DNA of 64,000 nucleotides from Paraphysoderma sedebokerense (lineage: Eukaryota; Blastocladiomycota; Physodermatomycetes; Physodermatales; Physodermataceae), in contig JAHLJZ010000041.1 of assembly GCA_025602915.1 (NCBI GenBank), positions 1-64,000 of the forward strand, given 5' to 3'. Positions 35,334 through 49,023 of this stretch are shown here, in pieces. How positions within the stretch are numbered: the first letter of the stretch is position 1; each line of letters opens with the position of its first letter. Position numbers and translations under genes: made by a program. The notes under the pieces are model-generated. The model was not told the DNA's origin, ran no database searches, and was given only the letters and a program-made list of their open reading frames with translations.

Positions 35334-37359
35334 TTAAGTAAACTCAAAACATCCGTCTTCTATGTCCCTTGCCACAAGTTCAAAATCCTTGTAGATCCTT
35401 TGAAATAACCATAGCAACTCTTCTCCAGAGATTCCTTCTACTTCAACAAGATCGGCATTTGTTTCTTGATGCAATTTTCCATTTAAAACTTGATCCACAT
35501 CCATGGGGTCACCGTCGACCAAAGATTTTACACGTACATCGTCGATTTTTTTTTTCTTGAATACAAACTTTTTCAATTTTCCGTTGAAATCCCATAGTTG
35601 TTGCACCAAACGGTTCCTTGCTGTGTCGAAATCACGGAATAACGAATCCCGCGACAGTGCTATGTCAAACATGGACAATGGGGCAACGTTTTGAATGAAT
35701 TTGATTAAATGTAAATATAATTGTCGGTCATTTGATGAAGAAAGTTTGATCTTCAGGCGTGGTGAGGGCGGTCCTCTTCCATTAATTACGTCAGCAGAAG
35801 GAGATGTCTGCGGATATTTGAGCTCAATTTGTATGTCGTCCGGGTGCGAGATAAATGTTGTACTGTGTTTCTGCTGTTTGGAATTCCGTTTAGTACAAGT
35901 GATTATTCTGAACCTTGAATTTGCAACGTACCTCTTCAGACCTTACACAAGAAGTAATCCGAAAATATTGTCGTATGAGTAAGGGAATACTGCCAGAACG
36001 TTGGGATAAAGAGTTAAGGGGATTGAAAGCAAAGTTGGCGTCTATTTCCGAAATGCGAGGTGTGAGGTAGAAACTGATAGAAGACATGAAGTGCGTAGGC
36101 AATAAATTCGTAGAAAACTGATAAGGTATATTTCCTGAAGCAAAACCATGTCAATACATTCAGTTAACTTGGAATGAGCCACGGTAACCTTACGCGATGT
36201 CGATGGAATATCCTGAGCATCCAACAGTCCAATAAACATCCATTGTTTTTTGAATCTTTCACATTCAAAAGATTCTAACTCAGCCAGCAAATACTCTTCG
36301 TTTTCATTATAGTCTACAATATCTTCTGATTCGTTCATATCTTGATCCCATGAAAGATATAATGATAAGGACCAATTTCTCAAAAGGAAAGATAAGGATG
36401 TACTGAGTGTGGTAGCCGAGGATAAATTGATAGTGACATTAGGCGGAACGTATGAAACGACGTTCTTTCGACTATGGGAATGTTGAGGCATAGGATGAAC
36501 AAAGGTAGAGATATGGATATTGCGCAAAGGTGTCTGACTGCTATTCACTATTGTTGCTGAGGTGACGAGTTTGGAATCCGCCTCTTCCCACACCGATGAC
36601 AATGACTCGACCTTGACCTTTGGAGAACATATGTCTCCAGTATCTGACAATTTTACTTCTGGATCAACTTTGTCTGGAATGGCCGAAGACGTCTCTGAGT
36701 TATCGCTGAAGAGATCTACAAGGCCTTTACAGTACGAATTGTACGTCTTAATTCGGCGCGAGGTGACGGGTTCGCTAGTTTCTGAAATAGCGTCTTCCGA
36801 TTGTGGGAAGTGTTGGCCAGATTTCAAAATGCATTGGGGCCTATCTGCAAAGTTGCTGCATGCGTTCTGAACATTGAGGCGATCCAGTAGGTACGACAAC
36901 GACGAGTGAAACAAGCTCGTTTTCTCTTGTACCTGATGAAGCAATAAGTAAGGATTAAAACAAGAACATAACCAGTTATCATGCAAACAGCATATACCAG
37001 TGATTCCAATTCAACATTAGAGCTTTCTAGTTTGATTGTCTGCTCGTACAGAGACTTAGTCAAAGTTGAGAGATGTGGGTTCTGGACGAAGGGTGGATTC
37101 TCGTGATCGTCTTTGGCTAAACCGACTTCTGCTTCCGCAATATCAGTGCCAAATTGAAGTTTATGATCTGGCGAAGATGGAATCATGAATGTATTCTCCC
37201 CATCGACAGCATGTGTTGACCACACAGTGAGAAACCATGGATACCAGTCTACTTCTTTACGTATCTATGGCAATCATTCACGTGATAATAATTAAGGTGT
37301 TAGACACCAAATTCAGGCCTTGTCATTTAGATTACCATTGTGGTATTATAAGTGAACAT
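35334..37359 (-). CDS. unrecognised protein, about 584 residues
   Basis: Five exons: 37359-37336, 37264-36998, 36932-36119, 36041-35932, 35873-35334, all GT-AG and frame-keeping. Visible features: an N-terminal aromatic segment (DWYPWFLTVWSTH), a short coiled coil (LYEQTIKLESSNVELESL continuing VQEKTSLFHSSLSYLL), a Ser/Asp-rich middle, an acidic block (EDIVDYNENEEYLL), and a C-terminal half with a Lys-rich patch (KKFVFKKKKIDD) and an amphipathic helix (ELLWLFQRIYKDFELVARD). An apparent membrane helix in an unspliced reading near 36940-36997 lies inside an intron and is not part of the protein. I do not recognise the family. The start codon overlaps that of the plus-strand neighbour by two bases. 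Confidence 0.65.
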
Positions 37360-37769
37360 GGTACAAGGAGCTGTTAAGAAATCAAAAGTTGGTGCTTCAT
37401 TATTGAAGAGCGTTCAAAAGAGAGGTAGGTTTTACTGATTACCTCACTTCGTCGTTGAGCAAAGTGTCGTAACATTAGTGGTTGAATTTAACAGGTAAAA
37501 TTGCTGCGCCCAAGAAGAAAGCTCTAGTCAAACAACAGAATCTTCAAAAGGTATTGTGTACAATGGTTTCTGTCTGACGCTTCCTATTATTTCAAGCTCA
37601 CTCGTTTGATTCATTACAGAAACTGCAAGGAAAGTCGATCCAATCAATTGAGCAAATCATGGCCGCGAAAGCAGGTGCTGTCGGAAAGTTAACTATCATG
37701 AAAAAGGTCGGTGAAGAAGGGCAGAAAGTATTGGATGAACAGAGTAGCAAGAAAAAGCGAAAGTATTAG
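37358..37769 (+). CDS. small basic UPF0390/DUF2462-type protein
   Basis: Three exons: 37358-37424, 37495-37550, 37620-37769, encoding about 90 residues. The sequence starts MVQGAVKKSKVG and carries RGKIAAPKKKALVKQQNLQKK followed by a SIEQIMAAKAG helix and a KKKRKY terminus. The MAQG start and the R-x-I-APKK core fit the UPF0390 (DUF2462) family, small Lys-rich proteins of fungi and animals linked with the nucleolus; the biochemical role is not settled. A CACGTG site lies at 37279-37284, about 75 bases upstream and within the first intron of the divergent neighbour. Confidence 0.7.
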
Positions 37770-37946
37770 ATTCCCTGCACGCTTACATACAACTGCTCTG
37801 TAAATATCGATGATGCCGGGTAATGTAAATAAAAATGGCTACAAGGGATGTCGAAGATTCTTAAACAATAAGTTTACGCTTGATGAAATGAGACTCGGTA
37901 CATGGATGTAAATGAGCTGCATATGGGATTTTGGTTATATTCACAT

Positions 37947-39263
37947 CTAAAAGTCGTACAGCCACTTTTTATAGTATTCACAGTTCCTCGGATTAACAGG
38001 TCCACTCTCACTGCAAAAACTTAGAACCGGACACCTACCACAAGGTACCTCATGCCAATAATTTAATACGCTTGAGTCCCTTACAGCCTTATAACACCAT
38101 ACGTCGGATCCGCCGGATGGATAATCATCTCTTTCGTCTTCATCTTCCATCTCCTCGCTAGAAGAATTATAGGCTATACTGACGGACTTCCGTATCTTTT
38201 GCACCTTTCCGTCGTAAGCTAATGTGTCAAGGACTAAAGTGATGTCTTCAATCGACAATTCAACAGTGGATATTTTTGCATCTTTGATGAATGTATGGAC
38301 TTTCGTAGCAGTTGGGTATTTCGAGTAATTAGGGGGGTATATTGCACTCGGATCGTGGCGAGGAATGGACTGTAAGGGGAAAAAGATGAATATTAGATAC
38401 CAACACCGCAAATCAATTGAACGTAATCGCTCACTTGAGATATAATATAGCGATGGCATTGTTTCGCAATCTGTTCAATAAAATCTACGTCGAACTCCTG
38501 TTCCGTAAACCAAGGACCTCCAGTAATATCGACCGATGGAGTCAATTCAGCCAACATATACATCTTCCGTGTCGGATACTACAGAATTGCGATTAATGTA
38601 TGGTAAAGCACGGCCGATTGAGGATCCTTGAAACAAACCTTCACACTTTTGATACTCTTAATATGTCCTCTCTGCTCCAAACTTTTTACACATTTTTGTA
38701 CAACACCTTGATGCAAGTTGGTCTTTGCTTTCAATGTTTTAATCCATAATCCTTCATTTCCGCTAGCTTTGATATGATCATATACTAACTTCTCATCCTG
38801 ATCCAAAGATTTCACCCTACGAAGAATGAGTGTGAGAAGACGTCGGAGAGGGATTATTTATTGGGCAAATCTATACTTCGATGCCTCATCAGGCTGTACT
38901 GCCGAAAAAACAGTTTGAGTCCCTTTTCGACCAAGTGCTAATAATCCCTATATTAAAGGTCGTCTTAGACGGTTGCTTCCACTTCGTTTCTTAAAAGGCA
39001 AAGCCGTACCTTCTTCAACAACGAATTGAACGTATCAACTAATTCTTCAGTCTCATATTCTGGCAGTTGATTTAATATTTCAGCCTGAGTTCCACCCTGT
39101 AATTATGTTTAAAAATATTACATAATTGTGAGAATGTATGATAACCTGAATTAAATCAGCTCACCTCCTGAAGTTTTTCGACTGCTTTAAATAATTCGAG
39201 TTCTTGAGGTGACAAATCAGTTAGATTGACTTTTGATTTTCCTTTCCTAACTTTCGGAGGCAT
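37947..39263 (-). CDS. POLR3F: RNA polymerase III subunit RPC34/RPC6
   Basis: Subunit of the Pol III initiation heterotrimer that opens promoter DNA with TFIIIB. The start at 39263 reads MPPKVRKGKSKVNLTDLSPQ. The N-terminal winged helices include LNQLPEYETEELVDTFNSLL, and the exon at 38579-38815 holds the second winged helix (EKLVYDHIKASGNEGLWIKT, KTNLHQGVVQKCVKSLE). The following exon reads back from 38578 (TRKMYMLAELTPSVDITGGP). The last exon (to 37947) gives ISTVELSIEDITLVLDTLAYDG and a C-terminal Cys cluster CGRCPVLSFCSESGPVNPRN followed by C, the iron-sulphur site known for this subunit. All expected blocks are present; intron ends in the first third were not individually fixed. Confidence 0.9.
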
Positions 39264-39299
39264 TACTGATTCAATGTCGACAACCGTTCAATAGTGATA

Positions 39300-40041
39300 A
39301 TCACCCACAACTTCTGGAACTGGTTGCTCGGCGAACCTTGCCTTTGTTTTGTTGGAAACCACCGCGTGCCTAAATTAGGCATAGCGAGAATTATGAGATC
39401 GTTACATCTAACGATAATACAATGTTACATACAGTTGTTACTCTTGCCAAATTTTGGGTGCGATAATTACATGTGGAACCTCAGGATTATATTATTTCCT
39501 CTGTCGATTGCCCAATTAGTGAGAGTTGGTGGTGTTTGCCAACTCTTGAAGACGCTTAATGAATCAAGAACATCAGACATATCAAAGTTGAGAAAGTATT
39601 TCAATAGCTATTCTTCTACGCAGCTGCTTGTACAGTTCTTTAAGCTCTTTATGACATTCGGAGAACACTTCACCAGAAATTGGGTTTGGATGTGCTTGAA
39701 AAAATTCTGTGAAAAGGCAGGACCATGATTTTAGCCATAGCGATCTGGCAACTAGTTGGATACAGAACGTCAGGAACATAATCTTGACTAAATTGTTGAC
39801 ATCCTGTTGTAAATTTTAAGTTGGATTTTGCCCACTTAATTTAAGTCTCTTTCTGCCTTCTGAATCCGGAGAAATGAGGAAATTCTGTTGGAAGTGGCCT
39901 CTCTGAAACATTATGCGATGTTGGGAAGTTTAAGCAATTTCTCAGAGCACAATACAGATAATCAGATGCTCTGAAAAATAAGAGAATTAGTTTCGGCTGC
40001 GGATTCACTAATCTAAGTATCAACGCATTTGCGGAAGTCAT
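39300..40041 (-). CDS. possible short multi-exon gene, unrecognised
   Basis: Weakly supported. On the minus strand an ATG at 40041 opens MTSANALILRLV, and three short open blocks follow: ASDYLYCALRNCLNFPTSHN (about 39905-39975), an amphipathic stretch FSECHKELKELYKQLRRR (about 39600-39665), and LLKYFLNFDMSDVLDSLSVF (about 39545-39605). Several acceptor-like sites exist (TTTTTCAG, TTTTCACAG, AGAATAG) but I could not build one chain that uses all blocks in frame. It may be a real small gene with different introns, a decayed gene or chance ORFs. Confidence 0.25.
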
Positions 40042-40639
40042 CCAAAGTCGCCCAGCGGTACCCTAGGCATTGAATCACGAAATCTTTTATTCCATTCACT
40101 TTTGCAGTTCTGTAGCTCGATTATGCTTATGCTACTCGTTGCTGAACATTTTTCTTTTGGTATTGCTATTCTCTCTAATTAAAGTAAAGCAGTGGTGACC
40201 AAATCAATGATAAATCCCATCAAAATCCTATGCTGTTCCAATGATCTGCCTTTAGCGCCATTCACGAAAAGTGTTTTGTCGGTCACCGCCGTTAATTAAA
40301 AATCAACTCTTTCAATCCAATCTGAACTGAGTTTCCAGCAAATATAAGCTCGTTTATACGTGCTGCGAATCGTAATGTTTGTTGAACATTTGCGACCCGC
40401 AACAAATTCATTTTTCGACTTTTATTTGACAAGTTACATGTGCTTGATTATGCGTCCCTGCCTCTGACTGCCAAAAAGACTGCCAAAAACGGGCGCTTTA
40501 AAAAAATTTGAATATATATAGAATACAAGGAGACAACTAGTAATATATGTTTACAAAATCATCTGAATTATTATAATCAATGAATCTGAAATGCAAGCCG
40601 TGGAAAAACTTGGTTATTACTATTACGAGTTTTTCCCTT
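40042..40639. other. intergenic stretch
   Basis: About 600 bases with no coding signal that I recognise; it is the 3' flank of the secreted-protein gene at 40640-41741. Confidence 0.5.
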
Positions 40640-41741
40640 TTATGACGCTTTTGGCGTCCCTTGAGTTTCACTCACAAGCGTCCATGTCGGCACACCATCC
40701 TGGAAACTCATAGTTTCGTATTTAAACTTAGTTTTTGTTACATAAACTTTCTTCGCAATTGTTTCAAACCGTTGACCATTTCCCTTTTTGGCGATCAAAA
40801 AGTATTCCGCCACTATGTTAGTGGGAGACCCGTTTGTTTTCGCATATCGTAACATTGTGTGAGACGAAAATTCAATATTGTTATCGTCTGTAATCACGCC
40901 AGCATTAACAAGCTCGGTCTTGATAGTTTTGAACAAGGGCGCGGTAACTTGAGGTTTTGATATATCCCAAATCTTCATGTATGAGTTCTTGATGTATCGG
41001 AACACATCATCGTTAGAATTTTTCCACGCTTCAAGATTCGTGGGTGTAAGCCGTCTTCGAAACTGAGTCTCAAAAGCGGCACCGGCGTCAAACCATTTTG
41101 TAGCGTATGCGTAGTACGAAGTGAGATCAGGTTTACTCATTTGTAAAGATTGGGAAAACGACTTCAAAGTTGCAAGTGAATGAATCGGCATGAACGATTC
41201 GAATTCCTTACTGTAAGGAACAAAATGTTTGTAGTGATCTGCCGTGTAGTACAATCTGTCATTTTCAATGTCAAGAACTAAGCGCTCAACATCATCAGTA
41301 GCGAGGACTGCCGGTAAATGTAGCTCTGAAAGCATTCATGGCTGTTAATATGAATACTTGACAGACCGGCACAGTATTTTAAAATGATTTACCGATGAAA
41401 CGACCATCCTTTGGTTTTAGTCTTCTGATTCCAAAGATCTCTTCGTTCCGCCAAACGATCCCATCATTCGCTTTCGGCGTCAACACCATTCTAGTCTTGA
41501 GAATATCAATGGGGCCTTGCAGGTTACGCTTGGTAGAACTAACAGAGAAAACTTCATCGCTTTCAAGAATTGCTGCAGTTTGCAGATTGGGTGTTGTCTG
41601 TGCTGGAATGATTCTCTCTAAGGAATCTGCTATGTCGTCGATAGGTACATCGGCATTCGGGGTGAATTGAGAAACTACGATTTGGAAGCAGATTGCAAAG
41701 AACAAAAATTCAATCAAGCTCTTAATTGCCATCTTTGTCAT
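40640..41741 (-). CDS. secreted protein of unknown family
   Basis: Two exons: 41741-41393 and 41325-40640, phase 1 (F-I-E join), about 344 residues. The N-terminus is a clear signal peptide (MAIKSLIEFLFFAICFQIVV followed by SQ), with a second possible start nine bases downstream of the first. The mature part has a polar linker, a basic KRNLQ segment and a mixed alpha/beta body (ERLVLDIENDRLYYTADHYK; FETQFRRRLTPTNLEAW; NIVAEYFLIAKKGNGQRFET). No cysteine scaffold or catalytic motif is visible. The layout (signal peptide, disordered linker, C-terminal body) is that of many secreted effector-like proteins of chytrids, but I recognise no family and this parallel is only structural. Confidence 0.72.
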
Positions 41742-42994
41742 TTCGTCAGTTGAGAGTCTCAGTTAGAGTTCACGCTCTTAAATAACTTATCGTCTGCACT
41801 GATTGGTTTCAAAATGCAAACTGTTGATCACTACAGCATTGATTGTTCAAGATGGTAAGATTGTTCTGGTGAAACCAAGGCAGTAATAAGCAATACGGAA
41901 ACGTCAGAAAAGTACAACCTGCATTATATGTCAGAGATTGCTGAACGAATGGATGCTATCTCCGTATCGCACCTAAAAAAAATTCTCAACGCGGGACTCT
42001 GCTGTGACTACGAGCCAATTGTGAGGTGCATCAAAAGGAGCGCGCTAACCTGATCCGTTGCTAATTCGGAACAATTGATATATTGTCCCTTCAAGGGATC
42101 AAGATGTTCGGCATTTGGTGCGTTTCCGTTGCAACCCAGAGACAGGTCCCAATGAGACGCTTTGGTGCTATCGTATCGAGCATCCTTCTTCCCGCTCAAT
42201 CGTTTTATTTCTGACTTCCCCCGATTAATTACTTTTTTACTTTTGCGCCAATTGCTTGCTGAAAATTGCCACTGCTTCAGTAGATACTGTCACTTTTCCC
42301 AAGAAGCCTTTTGAATGTTTATTATCTCTTATACCATTGCATGTTGCTTGGTGTTTCTTGCTCTCCTTGCTTATTAGAGAACTAGGGGTTCATACACAAG
42401 AGCAACGATGATGTCTTCATCATGATTGTGTTATAAAGGACAGGTTTTCATTGAATCCTCAAACATGCTTTCAAATAGCATTAAGGGATATATAAAATTT
42501 TCTTTTTCATTTGCTTAACGCGGTCAATAAGAGTTTTAGCATTTGTCCCTCCGTTAAGTCAATCGTGGTTGCACAACTCCATTCCAACAAGCAAAACTTG
42601 TTCATGATAAGCATCAAATGTTCGATTTATATGTCTCACCAACAATGTAATCTTGTCCGCTACAATTCACCGCCCATTTTTGCTAAGGATATAACAAGGC
42701 AGAACCTTTTTCTTTGCTTTTCGCTATGAGTGCGAAAAAGCGGACGGCGTTTGAGAGCAGAGTTACAAGGAACAGAGACTCTAAAATATGGTGAGTAAAT
42801 CCAGTGAATGATGCTTGCTGAAATCTTTCTCCCTAATCGATATTGTAAGGCCGTAAATATATCAAGATCTTCACGAATGTGAAAGCAAACGCAGCCATTG
42901 GCGCATCAAAGTTCTATTAACCCATTAAATAATGAGACCCGTTCGTTTCATTCCACGCTATTTCATGGAAAATTATAAACTATAGAGTTCTAGT
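41742..42994. other. gene-poor intergenic stretch
   Basis: About 1.25 kb between the secreted-protein gene start and the UMP kinase 3' end. Short ORFs at 42008-42199 and 42511-42729 have no coding character that I can defend. No RNA gene recognised. Confidence 0.5.
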
Positions 42995-44351
<1,357 letters not shown>

Positions 44352-46393
44352 TATTATATTTTAGCGATAAATAGTATGAACGGAAGAGATATTATGAAAT
44401 GGCGGGTGTAGCAATAGAGATTGAATAGAGGATGCGGCTGTTGGTTCCTGGGAGAAACTTAGTGCTCTCGGTAGCAAGAAAATTCCAATTCCTTGCGAGC
44501 TGACCGCTGGAGTTATCATCCAGTCTTTAAGTACGAATCAAGTCAAATCATCAACATAATACTAATAACCTAATGTCAGAAAACCTTTGTGGACAAAGGT
44601 TATATACTTCTTGAGTTTTAATGTTTTCAACTATTTATATTGCAGTGACCAGGTCTTCGTTAACAAGGAAGGATATGGAGGCGAGCGGTCAAAAAATCAC
44701 GGTCTCCACTTTTGCTTTCATATACCTGAATCAGAATCACTTACTCTTAATCGTTATTTTTTTTTTAATAGGAATCAAATGGCTGCTTGGCATCTGTCGG
44801 CTGTTGTACTCATTGCAAATAATATTCAAAACTTATATTCTTTGACAGCAATTTCTTGGTAGTTTGCTGCACCGATATAGAATTTATCAATAATTGCGTG
44901 AAATGTTTTGCACACTGTTAAAAGTGGTAGCGTCGATACGCATATTAGTCTGGACTTATTGGATCGTCGCCTCCAGTTGCCCAGCGCGGGGAACCGAAGA
45001 TGACACACCAAGTAATTCTGTCCACAAAATTCTCCCACAAAAAAACAACAAAGCAACCTTTAAAATGTGGAAACAACAAAAATGCGCAACATCATATGCG
45101 ATACACAAATGTTAAGATAGACCCTCGAAAGTTTCGTAAACGTCTTAACTGACAGCGCGGGAATTTAAGCAGATACCTCATGTTTTTTTTATTCACCCCA
45201 GGCAGAACAAACCCGCCGCAGTTCTCTAATCGTATGTGTTTCGCTCGATAATAGAATATGGCTATTGTATCCAGTCTTACGAAATGACTGGATATGTTCC
45301 TATAAAATCTCTAATCGAGACAAATTCAAGCAGACGAGGTAAGAGGGCGGACCTGAATACAAATATGTACTGCGGAAGTAACGAAAACCTGGACCATAAA
45401 ATATAGGGTCCAATATACAATCCGCTGTGTATCAATCGAAGAATTATGAAATGAGCAAAAAATAACGGATCGTGTAGCTTGCACATTCTCATTTTTAGGG
45501 AACTGATTCAATCGAGGAAGCAGCGGTGAATAAGAGTTAGAGTGAGTTCAATTAGTGCGAAACAATATGAGCCGCCGCTTTTGGTCGTACAGATTTGGCT
45601 TTACGATTGAAATCAATGGTTGAAAGTCAACAAAATATCGAATTCGGATTAAGATACATCGGACGACTTGCATTATTGAGCGGCGAATGTAACACTGTTA
45701 TTGTCCTGCGGAGCGCTTGCTCCCTTGCATGCGAGACGACATGTGAAGCGAGTTTCGTAAGATTTGTAGACCGTACCAAAGTGCTGAGTGTGTATTAGTT
45801 TTGAATTGACTGCGCCCGAGTGAAGGAGAGTAACGAGTATAAGGCTGAAAGATTTTGGAATGAGTGGAAATTGTGTAATTGATTCAACCGGCAATCATGA
45901 TTTAAAAGTTTTCATTCGTGCGTTAGGATACTTTATGTTGTGATATCCTAAGCACTAAATTAAGGTACAGGATGTGTATTGTGTATATCCAGGCAGTGAC
46001 GCCGCCGATTGCTCAACAACAATTTGCGTATCTAAAACTTTATTGGAACTTAAGTCTACTGTCTACTGGTCGCGCAAATTTATATGTGACAGCTTGATGT
46101 AGCAGATGAAGAGGAATCACCAAATTTTATCACAAATTGATATAATGCGACAACGAAATGTCCCGCTTGAGGCATCTATCAACACATTCTCATCTACTGT
46201 ATGTCGTTGTTGGTGTTCCAGTCGGGCGATCCGCGATGTGATGTTCGCATTAAACGAATCATCTCTTCGCGGTCGCGTTCGAGAGACAGCTTCGAAGACA
46301 TTTTGTCTGAATTAGAAACTTCATCTATCCCACCTCAAGCAACTACCTATTCATTCAGCTGACTTGCTTCTGACTGACAACCAAGCCGACACC
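44352..46393. other. largest gene-free stretch of the window
   Basis: About 2.0 kb between the UMP kinase start and the cyclin-like gene start. The many short ORFs on both strands show no conserved motif, splice pattern or codon signal that I can defend. No tRNA, repeat array or transposon end was recognised. Confidence 0.5.
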
Positions 46394-48445
46394 ATGACAC
46401 CAACTGCTGAACTCAAACTATATCAGCAGCAGCTGCTCTGTAAGTCTAAACTCTCTTCCATCAGATCTGAAGAAATCTCGTTTCGATCAATCTGAATAAC
46501 ATCCATATCTACTCATTTTTACAGGGTTTCTCTTCCAAGTCTTTGTGCACTTATTCCCCTCCGCAAACGATGCTGATTTTCTCGGTTGGATGCACTGGAT
46601 GGTTGATACCCTCCAAATCCACCCTAGAATCATTGAACATTCTGCCGTCTTACTTTTGCGTATCATTCGATACCAAAAAGTTCAACTACCCCCACCCCAT
46701 TGGTCTTGCACCTGGTTAGTCTCGATTTTCGCAATCGCAGACAGAAATACCCTCAACACCGTTCCCTTCGCTTTTTGGCCCCACATTTCACAAATGGATG
46801 AGGTTTTATTAATCGACGGAATCAGAAGTCTTGAATACTTCCTGGGAAATCATGTGCAGTTTGACAACCACGCAGTTATGGATCTACAAAATATCTTTAA
46901 TGTCATAAAATATAATGTTGGAAATCACCCATTCTCCCATTCGGATGGGCAGTCGGAGCATCTCCCATTTCCGGCGGCGACGATCGTCGAAATCGACGAA
47001 AATCTCGAACATAATATCGAAACTGGGTCTAAAATATTCTCTTTCAGTCAATAATTACCTATCAGTTACAGCTAATGCTTCTATTATCCCTGTAGATCCA
47101 TTAAAATTGATGGATTAGGCTTTATCCGACCCGCATCACCTCCATTACCTGAAAACCCTTGTCGTGCATTGATACTTCACCCTCAAAAGGCAAACAAAAT
47201 TCAAGCAGGTATTGTAAAAAGCAGCGGGCTTCAATGGTTGGTACTACTGCTTCTTGGCATGGAGGCTCTACTCAATCTGACTGACGTCTATATTATTGTG
47301 CGTCAACGTAATTGACATCATAATCAGTCAAGTCATTTGCTCAAAGAAAATTATCTCCTGGGAGGAAATAATTGCATGGTATGAGCGATTAGAAAATTTG
47401 GAAACGGAAGGGTACGTGTCATCAGCATTTCTACTAGCTTATCAGTCTCCAGTTATTTTGGATAGTAGCTCTGAGCTTTTGTCTCTGACTCCTACGATTT
47501 CATCATGATCAATAGGGAAATGACGGGTAGAGCTGTCGCAGTAGACGCAATCCATGCGACAAACGCTTTTGATTATGAGCGTTTAGGTCCATGCTCCCCA
47601 CTCAGTCTTGCCTGCAGCGAGGGGTCTGATGACCGCTCGGGCATGTCAGCTTTACCCGCTGATGAAGATAAGACTAGAGTTTCAAATCTTGTTCCAGAAG
47701 GAGCACAGAAAGCGCTTCAAGCAGAGGAATCGAGGGAATCTCATATCCCCTTAGTTGCAGAGGCAGTATGCAACGAGAATATCAAGCAGGAACACTCCCT
47801 CGCCGTTGAGACGAATTCCGATAATTTTGTCGAGTACGTATTTGGTATTCTCTTCCATTAACTTTTGCATTCGCCGTTGATGCTCTGTTTCCTGCACAGT
47901 TCTAATACTGATAACAGGAGTTGTGAAGAGAGCCGATCCATCTCATCGGGTTCGTCTGTCGATGGCTACATTAATACTAAAAGAGCTTCGAACGCCACGA
48001 TTGATTATGAAGTGGTAAACGAAGTGAATACCCGAGAGATGTCATCAAAGTCAGTACCGTCCTTGATCTCGTCGTCTTCTTTAGTCTGAATTCTGACAAT
48101 TTAATCACAAAAAGGCCCGCCGGCGCTATTGCCAGTGCGCATATGAAAAATTATATATTGACTTGTCCAACGGAACAACTGGTGACCAAAGAGACCGCCA
48201 AATTTGTAACGGCGACTGTGGCCACAGACTCCTCAGCTCAGTTTGCGGCGGATAATGAAACATCAAAAAGAATAACCACCGACAGTTCACACGTCTCGAC
48301 GGAGAAATCAACACAAAAGAATAGCTACCAAACTGCGGAAACGGCGAATGAAGTGAAAGGTGTGGTCTCTTTTATACCGTCGTTAGCAGAGTCCTCTCTG
48401 ACGCGCTCCTTCAACAGTGTTGCAGGATGTCAAAAGGTCGAATAA
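46394..48445 (+). CDS. cyclin-box-like protein with Ser/Thr-rich tail
   Basis: Exon 1 begins at 46394 (MTPTAELKLYQQQLL). Exon 2 (about 46525-47028) holds a helical domain with the pattern of a PHO80-type cyclin box: IHPRIIEHSAVLLLRIIRY, then WLVSIFAIADRNTLNTVPFA, then DEVLLIDGIRSLEYFLGN, which can be laid on the fungal blocks LxYLDR, ASKYLDD, and ELNxMExEFL. Exon 3 (47095-47208) gives FIRPASPPLPENPCRAL. Further exons (47515-47833, then from about 47898 and to 48445) encode a polar Glu/Ser/Thr-rich tail with no domain. If correct it would regulate a Pho85/CDK5-like kinase, but the consensus cyclin residues are only partly kept, so the call is tentative. Exon 4 (near 47340-47412, IISWEEIIAWYERLENLE) is uncertain. 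Confidence 0.5.
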
Positions 48446-49023
48446 GGCGAAACAAAGCAGGATTGGACATTTGAAATGGCTGCGGTATTTATCAACATTA
48501 CATTCACTTTAAAATTAAATATAATTAATAACACATGTTTGAGTAGCAAATTCTATGGAAAGGAAGACAAATTACAGCGAGCTACGGCATGTAAAGTGAC
48601 AAGGTACGTCTGGAGATATTATTATTCCATGAATTTGACGACTGACATCAAAAAAATAGCAATCACATAAATAGGAGCAAGAAGAATGTGGTAAATGATA
48701 ATGTGAAAGCTGTGGAGTGCAGGCAAAATTCAACGAGCGGGTTGGACGAGGAAAGGACTGAGAGCAGCATGATATCATTCTTGCAAAAAGTTGTTGGGTT
48801 CGTGAAATTGACAAAACGCAAATTCTGAGGAATGCAAAGCTTGTGCGTTCGTACATATTGTTTAAGTAATTTTGTTAAAATAATGTTGCACTTATTTGTA
48901 CAACCCAGCACGACAGTAGTTTGTTATACGGTTTAGTCATCTACCGACTGAATAGTTCTGATTTTCTTCTTGTATTAAATAAACTTCGTTTTTACTTGTC
49001 GTGCTACATGGTTTGGGATATTT
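48446..49023. other. convergent intergenic region
   Basis: 3'-3' gap of about 580 bases between the cyclin-like gene (+) and the P2X gene (-). No gene seen; an AATAAA (ATTAAATAAACTTCG) lies near 48974-48988. Confidence 0.5.

Noticed and set aside
36933-36997. Apparent transmembrane helix in the unrecognised minus-strand gene
   Set aside because: It lies inside a 65-base intron with GTATAT donor and CATCAG acceptor; splicing joins a coiled coil instead.
44352-46393. Several short ORFs (60-76 residues) on both strands
   Set aside because: No conserved motif, no splice partners and no consistent frame; they look like random open frames in AT-rich DNA.
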